Below, piece after piece: positions 34,523 to 41,982 of a stretch of 64,000 nucleotides of DNA. Each line of letters starts with the position of its first letter. The first letter of the stretch is position 1. The DNA lies in the NCBI GenBank assembly GCA_041905795.1, contig JAYRKL010000010.1, positions 1 to 64,000 of the forward strand. The letters run 5' to 3'. Under the pieces are notes generated by a model. The model was not told where the DNA came from. It was given only the letters and a program-made list of their open reading frames with translations, and searched no databases. Position numbers and translations under genes: made by a program. Source of the stretch: SHVO01 sp041905795 (lineage in GTDB: Bacteria > Pseudomonadota > Alphaproteobacteria > Rhodospirillales > Rhodospirillaceae).

Positions 34523-35677
34523 ATGACTCTCCGAACCAAGCTTCTTGCATCGGCGGCGGCGATCGTCGCGGCGGCGGCCGTCTGGTGGCTGGCCGGGTCC
34601 GGCGCGCATAAGGACGGCGGCGGCGGCGCGCGCGCGGCGGTGCCGGTGACGGCGCTCAAGCTCAGCGCCGGCGATGTCGCGTTCTACCGCAGCGGCATCG
34701 GCACCGTGCAAGCCTACCAGACGGTGGTCGTCCGCACCCGCGTCGACGGCCAGCTCGTCAAGGTGGCGTTCCGCGAAGGCCAGGAGATCAGGAAGGGCGA
34801 CCAGCTCGCCCAGATCGACGCGCGCTCCTTCGAGGCGGCGCTGCACAACGCCGAGGCCACCCTGGCTAAGGATGAATCCTCGCTGGCCAACGCCAGGCGC
34901 GATCTGGAGCGCTACAAGGAAACCGCCGCCAAGGGCTATACCTCGCGCCAGCAGTTCGACACCCAGACCGCGGCGGTCACCACCCTCGCCGCGGCCGTGC
35001 AGGCGGACAAGGCCAGCGTCGAAAACGCGCGGGTGCAGTTGAGCTACACCTCCATCAGCGCGCCCATCGACGGCCGCACCGGAATCCGCATGGTCGACGA
35101 GGGCAACATCGTCCACGCGTCCGATCCCAACGGCCTGGTCGTCATCACCCAGGTTCAGCCGATCTCGGCGGTCTTCACCCTGCCCCAGGATCAGCTGCCG
35201 GACGTGGTCGAGGCGCAGCGCGCCGCGCCCCTGGAGGTCACCGCCTTCAACCGCGACGGCGACACCGCCTTCGACAGCGGCGAACTGGGCTTGATCGACA
35301 ACCAGATCGATCCCGCCACCGGCACGGTGCGGCTCAAGGCCAATTTCCGGAACAGCGCGCAGAAGCTCTGGCCCGGCCAGTTCGTCAACGTCCGCCTTAA
35401 GATCAGGACGGTGCATGACGCCATCGCCGTCCCGGCCAAAGTGATCCAGCGCGGCGACCGCGGGCCCTTCGTCTATGTCATCAAGGCCGACAACACCGTC
35501 GAGCCCCGCCAGGTCAGCACCGGGCCCGAGAACCAGGGCCGGGTCCTCATCACCAAGGGGCTGTCGGCGGGCGAGCAGGTGGTGCTCGACGGACAGCTGC
35601 GCCTGCAGATGGGCACGAAAGTGACCGTCCAGACCGATCCCGGCGCATCGGCCGGCCAACCGGGAGACGCCTCATGA
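34523..35677 (+). CDS. RND efflux periplasmic adaptor (MdtA-like)
   Basis: Membrane-fusion protein of 384 residues with an N-terminal membrane anchor (LLASAAAIVAAAAVWWLAG). Order of parts: lipoyl half (VVVRTRVDGQLVKVAFREGQEI), coiled-coil hairpin (about 105-170, AEATLAKDESSLANARRDLERYKETA), second lipoyl half (YTSISAPIDGRTGIRMVDEGN), beta-barrel and membrane-proximal domain. It bridges the inner-membrane pump to an outer-membrane channel. ATG 34523 is chosen because the longer reading adds non-homologous sequence. It overlaps the pump gene by 4 nt. Confidence 0.93.
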   Translation: MTLRTKLLASAAAIVAAAAVWWLAGSGAHKDGGGGARAAVPVTALKLSAGDVAFYRSGIGTVQAYQTVVVRTRVDGQLVKVAFREGQEIRKGDQLAQIDARSFEAALHNAEATLAKDESSLANARRDLERYKETAAKGYTSRQQFDTQTAAVTTLAAAVQADKASVENARVQLSYTSISAPIDGRTGIRMVDEGNIVHASDPNGLVVITQVQPISAVFTLPQDQLPDVVEAQRAAPLEVTAFNRDGDTAFDSGELGLIDNQIDPATGTVRLKANFRNSAQKLWPGQFVNVRLKIRTVHDAIAVPAKVIQRGDRGPFVYVIKADNTVEPRQVSTGPENQGRVLITKGLSAGEQVVLDGQLRLQMGTKVTVQTDPGASAGQPGDAS

Positions 35678-38600
35678 ACATCTCCCGCCGCTTCATCGAC
35701 CATCCCATCGGCACCTCGCTGGTGATGGCCGCCATCCTGATCGCCGGGGTCGCGGCCTTCCTCAACCTTCCGGTGTCGGCGCTTCCGGCGGTGGAGTTCC
35801 CGACCATCCAGGTGAACGCCAACCTGCCCGGCGCCGATCCCGAGACCATGGCGTCCTCGGTCGCCACGCCGCTCGAACGCCAGTTCTCGCGGATCAGCAG
35901 CCTCACCCAGATGAGTTCGACCAGCACCCTGGGGCAGACGTCGATCGCGCTCCAGTTCGACCTCAGCCGCGACATCGACGCCGCGGCGCAAGATGTGTCG
36001 GCGGCCATCAACGCCGCCGGCGGGCAGCTTCCGAAGAACATGCCCAACCCGCCGAACTACCAGAAGTCCAACCCGGCCGACCCGCCGATCCTGTTCATGG
36101 GCATCTGGTCCGACACCCTGCCGATCGACGTGGTCGACAACTACGTCGACAACGTGCTCTCCCAGCAGATCTCGCAGATGCCGGGCGTCGGCGGCACCTT
36201 CATCGCCGGCGAACAGAAGCCGGCGGTGCGCGTGCAGATCGACCCGGCGGCGATCGCCAACCAGGGCATTTCGCTCGAGGACGTGCGCGCGGCGCTGACC
36301 GCCACCAGCGTCAACGCACCCAAGGGCAGCATCGACGGCCAGCACCAGTCGGCCAGCATCGCCTCCAACGACCAGCTGATGACCGCGGCCGATTTCAAGA
36401 ACGTGGTCATCACCTACCGCAAAGGCGCGCCGGTCTACATCAGCGACGTCGGCACCGTCATTGACGGCGTCGAGAACGTCCGCAACGCCGCCTGGTTCAA
36501 CGGCCACAAGGGCATCGGCCTGGGCGTCAACCGCCAGCCCGGGGCCAACGTTATCGAGACCGCCGACGCCATCAAGGCCCGGCTGCCGCAGCTCACCGCG
36601 GCCCTGCCGCCTTCGATCACGGTCCAGATCATGGACGACAAGACCCGCATGATCCGCGCCTCGGTGGCGGACATCGAACTCACGCTCGTCACCACCATCA
36701 TCCTGGTGATCATGGTGATCTTCGTTTTCCTGAGAAAACTGTGGGCCACCATCATCCCGGGCCTGGCCGTGCCGCTGTCGCTGTTCGGCGCATTCGGCAT
36801 CATGTACCTGCTGGGCTACGGCGTCGACAACCTGTCCCTGATGGCGCTGGCGATCGCGGTCGGATTCATCGTCGACGACGCCATCGTCATGATCGAGAAC
36901 ATCGTCCGCCATATCGAACACGGCGAGGACGCCTTCGCGGCCGCGGTCAAGGGCAGCAGCCAGATCGTGTTCACCATCATTTCCATGACCATGTCGCTGA
37001 TCGCCGTGTTCATCCCGCTGCTGCTCATGAGCGGGATCATCGGCCGCCTGTTCCGGGAATTCGCCATGACGGTGACGGTGGCGGTGCTGATTTCCGGCAT
37101 CGTCTCGCTGACGCTGACGCCGGCCATGTGCGCGCACCTCCTGCAGCGGGATTCTCATACGCACGGGCGCTTCTACATGATGGCCGAAAGCGTCTTCAAC
37201 TGGATGCTCGACCGCTACAGCGCGCTGCTGCGCGTCGGGCTCCGGCACCAGCGGGCCGTGGGCCTGTCGGTGATCGCGACCATCGCCCTGACCGCGTTCC
37301 TGTTCGTCGCCATTCCAAAGGGGTTCTTCCCGAACCAGGACACCGGGTTGATCCGCGGTTCCACCGAGGCCGCCCAGGACGTCTCCTTCGCGGAGATGTC
37401 GGCGAAGACCGAAGCCGCCAGCGCCGTCGCGGTCCAGGACCCGGCCATCGCCAGCGTCACCGCCTTCCTCGGCGGCGGCGGCAACTCCAACAACTCCGGC
37501 CGCATCTCCATGTCGCTCAAGGACTTCGGCAAGCGCGACGTCAGCGCCTTCGGCGTGATCGCCCGCCTGCGGCCGCAGTTCGGCAATATCCCCGGGTTCG
37601 ACAACCACATGCAGGTGGCCCAGGACATTACCGTCGGCGCCCGCTTCGCCCGCACCCAGTTCCAGTACACCTTGCAGGACCAGGACTACGCCGAACTCAA
37701 CCGCTGGTCCGAGGTGATGCTGCAGAAGCTGAAAACCGTGCCGCAGCTCGAGGACGTCACCAGCGACGCCCAGACCGCGGGCGCGCGCGTGATGGTGAAG
37801 GTCGACCGCGACACCGCGGCGCGCCTGGGCGTGATGCAGCAGCAGATCGACGACACGCTCTACGACGCCTTCGGGCAGCGCCAGGTGGCGACGATCTTCA
37901 CCCAGAGCAACCAGTACCGCGTCATCCTCGAAATCGATCCCAAGCTGCAGCGCAGCGCCGACGCGCTGGCCAAGATCTATGTCAAGTCGGTGACCGGCAC
38001 CCAGGTTCCCCTCAGCGCCATCGCGGCGTTCCAGCCCGCCAACGCCCCCTTGTCGATCGGGCACCAGGGCCAGTTCGCGGCCACCACCATCTCCTTCAAC
38101 CTGGCGCCGGGCGTCGCCCTCAGCGAGGCCATCGAACTGGTCAAGAAGGCCGAGAACGAGGTGCGCCTGCCGCTGACCGTCACGCCCACCTTCCAGGGCA
38201 CGGCGCAGGCTTTCCAGGATTCACTGCGAACCATGCCGTGGCTGGTGGCCGCCGCCATCGTCGCGGTCTACATCGTGCTCGGCATCCTTTACGAAAGCTA
38301 TATCCACCCGCTGACCATCCTCTCGACCATCCCCTCGGCCGGGGTCGGCGCACTGCTGATGCTGTGGGCGTTCGGGTTCCCGCTCGACATGATGGGGTTG
38401 ATCGGCATCCTGCTGCTGATCGGCATCGTCAAGAAGAACGCCATCATGATGGTGAACTTCGCCATCGATGCCGAGCGCGAGCAGGGCCTGCCGCCGCAGG
38501 AGGCGATCTACCAGGCGTCGCTGGTGCGCTTCCGCCCGATCATGATGACCACCATGTGCGCGCTGCTGGGCGCCGTACCGCTGATCGCCATCACCGGCGC

Positions 38601-38790
38601 CGGCTCGGAACTACGCCGCCCCCTCGGCCTGGCGATCTTCGGCGGCCTCCTGCTGTCGCAGGTCCTGACCCTGTTCACGACCCCGGTGGTCTACCTGTAC
38701 ATGCACCGGTTCGCCGACCGCTTCAGCCGCAAGCGCCCGCCCGCCCAGGCTCCAGCGCCGGGCCACGCGCTCCCGGGCGCCGCGGAATGA
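35674..38790 (+). CDS. RND multidrug efflux inner-membrane permease (MdtB/AcrB family)
   Basis: 1038-residue proton-driven pump, full family length. The first membrane helix starts at about residue 12 (GTSLVMAAILIAGVAAFL). The large periplasmic porter loops contain GADPETMASSVATPLE. The TM4 proton-relay motif is LMALAIAVGFIVDDAIVMIENI, and the TM11-12 segment is GIVKKNAIMMVNFAID. It pairs with the adaptor by a 4-nt overlap. Only one permease is present, so it is not an MdtBC-type heteromer unless another is encoded elsewhere. No TolC-like gene follows. Substrate unknown. Confidence 0.94.
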   Translation: MNISRRFIDHPIGTSLVMAAILIAGVAAFLNLPVSALPAVEFPTIQVNANLPGADPETMASSVATPLERQFSRISSLTQMSSTSTLGQTSIALQFDLSRDIDAAAQDVSAAINAAGGQLPKNMPNPPNYQKSNPADPPILFMGIWSDTLPIDVVDNYVDNVLSQQISQMPGVGGTFIAGEQKPAVRVQIDPAAIANQGISLEDVRAALTATSVNAPKGSIDGQHQSASIASNDQLMTAADFKNVVITYRKGAPVYISDVGTVIDGVENVRNAAWFNGHKGIGLGVNRQPGANVIETADAIKARLPQLTAALPPSITVQIMDDKTRMIRASVADIELTLVTTIILVIMVIFVFLRKLWATIIPGLAVPLSLFGAFGIMYLLGYGVDNLSLMALAIAVGFIVDDAIVMIENIVRHIEHGEDAFAAAVKGSSQIVFTIISMTMSLIAVFIPLLLMSGIIGRLFREFAMTVTVAVLISGIVSLTLTPAMCAHLLQRDSHTHGRFYMMAESVFNWMLDRYSALLRVGLRHQRAVGLSVIATIALTAFLFVAIPKGFFPNQDTGLIRGSTEAAQDVSFAEMSAKTEAASAVAVQDPAIASVTAFLGGGGNSNNSGRISMSLKDFGKRDVSAFGVIARLRPQFGNIPGFDNHMQVAQDITVGARFARTQFQYTLQDQDYAELNRWSEVMLQKLKTVPQLEDVTSDAQTAGARVMVKVDRDTAARLGVMQQQIDDTLYDAFGQRQVATIFTQSNQYRVILEIDPKLQRSADALAKIYVKSVTGTQVPLSAIAAFQPANAPLSIGHQGQFAATTISFNLAPGVALSEAIELVKKAENEVRLPLTVTPTFQGTAQAFQDSLRTMPWLVAAAIVAVYIVLGILYESYIHPLTILSTIPSAGVGALLMLWAFGFPLDMMGLIGILLLIGIVKKNAIMMVNFAIDAEREQGLPPQEAIYQASLVRFRPIMMTTMCALLGAVPLIAITGAGSELRRPLGLAIFGGLLLSQVLTLFTTPVVYLYMHRFADRFSRKRPPAQAPAPGHALPGAAE

Positions 38791-38806
38791 AGGCGTTGGC
38801 CGCCGC

Positions 38807-39265
38807 TTAAGGTTTGACGTAGCTCCAGCCCTGCTCCTGCAGTTCCACCACCCGCACGATGCCGGCGGGGACGACGGTGACGCCCGGCAGCGGCGCGATC
38901 TCATGGCCCTCGCGTTTCTCGGCGGCGGTCTTGGCGTTGTTGCACATGCTCATGACAATGCCGGGGATGGACGATTTCAGGCTCGCGATGCGGTCTTTGA
39001 CCGGGGATGTATCGCCGCGCAGCATGGTGATGCCGGGGCCATAGGCGACGATCTCCACCTGCAGCGGCTCGCCCTTGTCGTCGTAGTACTTCTTGGCGTT
39101 CAACGCATTGCCCATGACCATGTTCATGGTCTGCTGGTCGTCGGAGTCGATCTGCAGCAGCAGGCGGTGGCTCTTGGGGCCGGGCGCTTCGGCGGCGGCC
39201 GCCGACAGCGGCACCAGGAGAGCGAGGGCGGACATCGCCGCCGTGATCGGACGCGGAAGGCGCAT
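38807..39265 (-). CDS. Exported DsrE-family protein
   Basis: 152-residue periplasmic protein with a cleavable signal (ALALLVPLSAAAAEA). The mature part is DsrE/F-like: LLLQIDSDDQQTMNMVMGNALNAKKYY, VEIVAYGPGITMLRGD, and a Cys in SMCNNAKTAAEK at the position where sulfur-carrier members have their active Cys. Start 39265 is set by AGAGGAA 7 nt upstream. It is divergent from a TsdA-like cytochrome, which fits a role in periplasmic sulfur chemistry, though many exported DsrE proteins have no known function. Confidence 0.85.
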   Translation of the reverse strand: MRLPRPITAAMSALALLVPLSAAAAEAPGPKSHRLLLQIDSDDQQTMNMVMGNALNAKKYYDDKGEPLQVEIVAYGPGITMLRGDTSPVKDRIASLKSSIPGIVMSMCNNAKTAAEKREGHEIAPLPGVTVVPAGIVRVVELQEQGWSYVKP

Positions 39266-39399
39266 GGCTGGGTTCCTCTCGGCTGATTGCATATGGTAGG
39301 GCTTCCCGGAGACAGGCTATCGTATTTCGGCTGGTGAGTCCGGCCCTGTTCCGGCCCCGCTGTTCCGATAAAGCCGGCCGCATCGCATGGAGCCTTAAG

Positions 39400-40392
39400 G
39401 TGAAGCGTTTCGTTCTCGCTCTCGGCCTTGTCGCCGCCCTCGCGCCCGGAACCGGGACCGCGACCGGGACCGGCGCGGATGTGAAAGCGCCGTCTTCGGT
39501 CCGGCCCCCGGCCGCCGCCTGGCCCGCGCCGGCCGACCCCGCGGCGCTGCCCGCCGGTCCCTGGAAGGACATGGTGCTCTACGGCCGGTCGCTGATCACC
39601 GACACCGCGCGGATCCTGGGGCCCCAGGCGGACACCCCGGCCCTGCGCTACGCCGGCAACAACCTGAATTGCCAGAACTGCCATCTCGCCGGCGGCACCC
39701 AGAAATTCGGCCTGCCCCTGATCGGCGTCTATGCCGCGTTCCCCGCCTATATGGCCCGGGAAAACGAGGTGCGCACCCTCGAGGACCGCATCAACGGCTG
39801 CATGGAGCGCAGCATGAACGGCAAGGCCCTGCCGGTGGACTCCCGCGAGATGAAGGCCATGCTCGCCTACATCCAGTACATCAGCACCGGCGTCCCGGTG
39901 GGCAAGGCGCTGGAAGGACGCGGCTCGGCCGCGCTGCCGTTGCTCACGCGGGCGGCGAGCCCGCAGCGCGGCGCGGCGGTTTACCGCAAGGTCTGCGCCG
40001 CCTGCCACCAGGCCGACGGCCAAGGCAAGCGCAACCCGGACGAAGCGACCGGCTACCAGTTTCCGCCGCTGTGGGGGCCGGACAGTTTCAATGACGGCGC
40101 CGGCATGCACCGGCTGATCGCCGCCGCGTCCTTCATCCGCGCCAACATGCCGGTGGGCACCACCTTCGAGGCGCCGGTGTTGCCGGTCGAGGACGCCTGG
40201 GACGTCGCCGCCTATATCAACGCCCAGAACCGGCCCGCCCGCCCGCGCCTGGATCTCGACTATCCCGCCCGCGCCCGCAAACCGGTGGACGCCCCGTTCC
40301 CGCCGTTCACCGGCCCGTTCCCGCCGCAGCAGCATAAGCTGGGCCCGTTCCAGCCCATGCTCGACGCCCAGGCCGCGGCGGCGGCGAAATAG
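39400..40392 (+). CDS. Dihaem cytochrome c, thiosulfate dehydrogenase (TsdA)-like
   Basis: Periplasmic protein of 330 residues with signal peptide (RFVLALGLVAALAPG). Two haem sites are seen, C91QNCH95 and C199AACH203. Between them FGLPLIGVYAAFPAY and RINGCMERSMNGKALP match TsdA. Cys134 stands about 39 residues after the first haem His, where TsdA uses Cys as the second axial ligand of haem 1. Met250 in IRANMP is the likely ligand of haem 2. TsdA oxidises two thiosulfates to tetrathionate, or runs in reverse. The GTG start 39400 follows GGAG. A Pro-rich C-terminal tail is present. Confidence 0.87.
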   Translation: MKRFVLALGLVAALAPGTGTATGTGADVKAPSSVRPPAAAWPAPADPAALPAGPWKDMVLYGRSLITDTARILGPQADTPALRYAGNNLNCQNCHLAGGTQKFGLPLIGVYAAFPAYMARENEVRTLEDRINGCMERSMNGKALPVDSREMKAMLAYIQYISTGVPVGKALEGRGSAALPLLTRAASPQRGAAVYRKVCAACHQADGQGKRNPDEATGYQFPPLWGPDSFNDGAGMHRLIAAASFIRANMPVGTTFEAPVLPVEDAWDVAAYINAQNRPARPRLDLDYPARARKPVDAPFPPFTGPFPPQQHKLGPFQPMLDAQAAAAAK

Positions 40393-40442
40393 GAAACGCC
40401 GACGGCGCGGCCCTGGGACCGCACCATCGGCGCCAGGGTACG

Positions 40443-40931
40443 CTAGGTCGGCAGCGGTCCTTGCAACTGCACGTCGAACCCGTCCGGGTCCTTGATGTGG
40501 AAGCTGCGGGTATGGCCGCCCAGGTCCTCGCGCGGGTTCAGGCCGCGCCGGTTGAGTTCGGCCTCGACCGCCTTGTCATCCCACGGCTTCAGGGTATAGC
40601 AGATGTGATCGACGAACGGCTTGTTGTCGGGCTGGCGCGTCTTGCGCGCCAGCAGGATGCTGTCGCCGAAATGGAGATAGCACTGCTTTCCGTCGTCGTT
40701 GGTGACCTTCATGTTGAGCAGGTTGACGTAGAAATCGCGGGTGCGCGCGTAGTCGGCGACGCCATAGGAGATATGGTTGATGTTCACCGCGTTCATCTTA
40801 TAGCCCTCGGCGGCCAGCACCGGCGGCGCGGCACTACCCACCGCCGCGACCGCGAGCGTCTTGATCAGCTGACGGCGGCTCATTTTCCCGGACTCGAACT
40901 CTTCCAGCAGATTCGCGATCACATGTTCCAT
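40443..40931 (-). CDS. Tat-exported VOC-family protein
   Basis: 162-residue protein. Residues 1-41 include a twin-arginine signal (SRRQLIKTL followed by AVAAVGSAAPPVLAA), preceded by a long n-region (MEHVIANLLEEFESGK). The mature domain is a single VOC unit (VNINHISYGVADYARTRDFY ... SFHIKDPDGFDVQLQG) with His, His and Glu/Asp candidates for metal. Export by Tat implies folding with a cofactor or metal in the cytoplasm. A group of such proteins is annotated as glyoxalase-like; the substrate is unknown. Confidence 0.85.
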   Translation of the reverse strand: MEHVIANLLEEFESGKMSRRQLIKTLAVAAVGSAAPPVLAAEGYKMNAVNINHISYGVADYARTRDFYVNLLNMKVTNDDGKQCYLHFGDSILLARKTRQPDNKPFVDHICYTLKPWDDKAVEAELNRRGLNPREDLGGHTRSFHIKDPDGFDVQLQGPLPT

Positions 40932-41041
40932 GATGTCGACTCCCCTCGTGTTTGCCGTGCGTGTTTGCCAGGCGTGTTTACCAGGGGCGCCCGGATGCGA
41001 ACGCCCCGCCGGATTTAACCATGCCGCAGGTTGGGCGGCAG

Positions 41042-41151
41042 GAATTAGAGCATGATCGAGTCATATTGAATCGCGATCATGCTCTAATTCTTTGGTTTGG
41101 TCGCATTTTCTGCGATGAACCGGCATCCACTTCATCGGAAAATGCTCTAGA
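41042..41151 (+). repeat. Composite dispersed repeat, copy B
   Basis: First half: a perfect 17-bp stem, GAATTAGAGCATGATCG (41042-41058) with CGATCATGCTCTAATTC (41074-41090), and a 15-nt loop. Second half: GCATTTTC..GCGATGAA-CCGGCATCCAC-TTCATCG..AAAATGC, then TCTAGA. A nearly identical copy in reverse orientation lies at 48837-48941. The rest of the 40932-41320 gap shows no gene. Confidence 0.8.
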
Positions 41152-41320
41152 TGCTCCCGTGAATGTTGGGTTCCCGAAAGGAAAAACCGCCCGGCCGGCC
41201 GTGCGCGACATCACCGTGACACACGGCGGTGGTATTGATCCCAATCAACGCACGGATGGGCCGCGCGTTGTTCCCTGGACTCCGGCGCAACCGGACACTT
41301 ATCGTTATGCGGAGAACACC

Positions 41321-41623
41321 ATGAACAAGATCAACAAACGATCCCTGGCCGCGGGTTGGGCGATCGTCGCCCTTGTGGCGGCGAACACGGCCTGGGCCGC
41401 CGCCGACCCGGCGCCGGCCGCGGCGGCCGCCCCCATGCAGGCCTCCGGCAAGGTTCACGCCGTCGATGTCGTCAATCAGGTCATCAAGATGGAGGGCGGC
41501 CAGTTCTACGTCGTGCCCGCGTCCATCAACCTGGCCGAGATCAAGGAAGGCGACCAGATCGTCCTGAGCGGCGAGAAGGACGCTTTCGGACGGCTCCAGG
41601 TGAAAACCGTCACCAAGAAATAG
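41321..41623 (+). CDS. Small exported DUF1344-like protein
   Basis: 100-residue periplasmic protein: signal peptide (GWAIVALVAANTAWA), an Ala/Pro linker, then a single small beta domain (SGKVHAVDVVNQVIKMEGGQFYVV ... LAEIKEGDQIVLSGE). The domain resembles DUF1344, a small OB-like fold of unknown function common in alphaproteobacteria. GGAGAA precedes the ATG. It is close to the next gene (7 nt) and probably co-transcribed. Confidence 0.7.
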   Translation: MNKINKRSLAAGWAIVALVAANTAWAAADPAPAAAAAPMQASGKVHAVDVVNQVIKMEGGQFYVVPASINLAEIKEGDQIVLSGEKDAFGRLQVKTVTKK

Positions 41624-41630
41624 CCGCACC

Positions 41631-41936
41631 GTGACTGACGACGAGGACTACGTCTACGACGACGACACCGGCGAATGGATCCCGGCCGCCGTCCTGCGCG
41701 CCAAACAGGCGGACGCGGCCCAGGTGGTGGTGCGGGATTCAGTCGGCAACATTCTCGCCGACGGCGACCAGGTGACCTTGATCAAGGACCTGGATGTCAA
41801 GGGCGCGGGGCAAACCCTGCGCCGCGGCACGGTCATCAGATCCATCCGCCTCACCGGCGACGCGCAGGAAATCGACTGCCGCTTTGACGGCATCAAGGGC
41901 CTGGTGCTGCGCGCGGAGTTCGTCAAGAAGCGCTGA
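41631..41936 (+). CDS. PhnA/YjdM-like protein lacking the zinc ribbon
   Basis: 101-residue cytosolic protein. Residues 33-101 match the C-terminal domain of YjdM (PhnA): VRDSVGNILADGDQVTLIKDL, AGQTLRRGTVIRSIRL and the closing DGIKGLVLRAEFVKK. The usual N-terminal zinc ribbon is missing and is replaced by an acidic stretch (DDEDYVYDDDTGEW) with no Cys. The start is GTG. The family name 'alkylphosphonate utilisation' is historical and does not prove such a role. Confidence 0.8.
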   Translation: MTDDEDYVYDDDTGEWIPAAVLRAKQADAAQVVVRDSVGNILADGDQVTLIKDLDVKGAGQTLRRGTVIRSIRLTGDAQEIDCRFDGIKGLVLRAEFVKKR

Positions 41937-41982
41937 GGCGCGGTTCCGGAGGCCGCGCCGGGGCGTGACGCGAGCGTTCCCG

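Noticed and set aside
35473..38064. 863-codon open frame antisense to the RND pump
   Set aside because: It is His/Arg/Gly/Asp-rich without any domain, typical of the antisense of a GC-rich gene; the plus-strand pump is complete and unambiguous.
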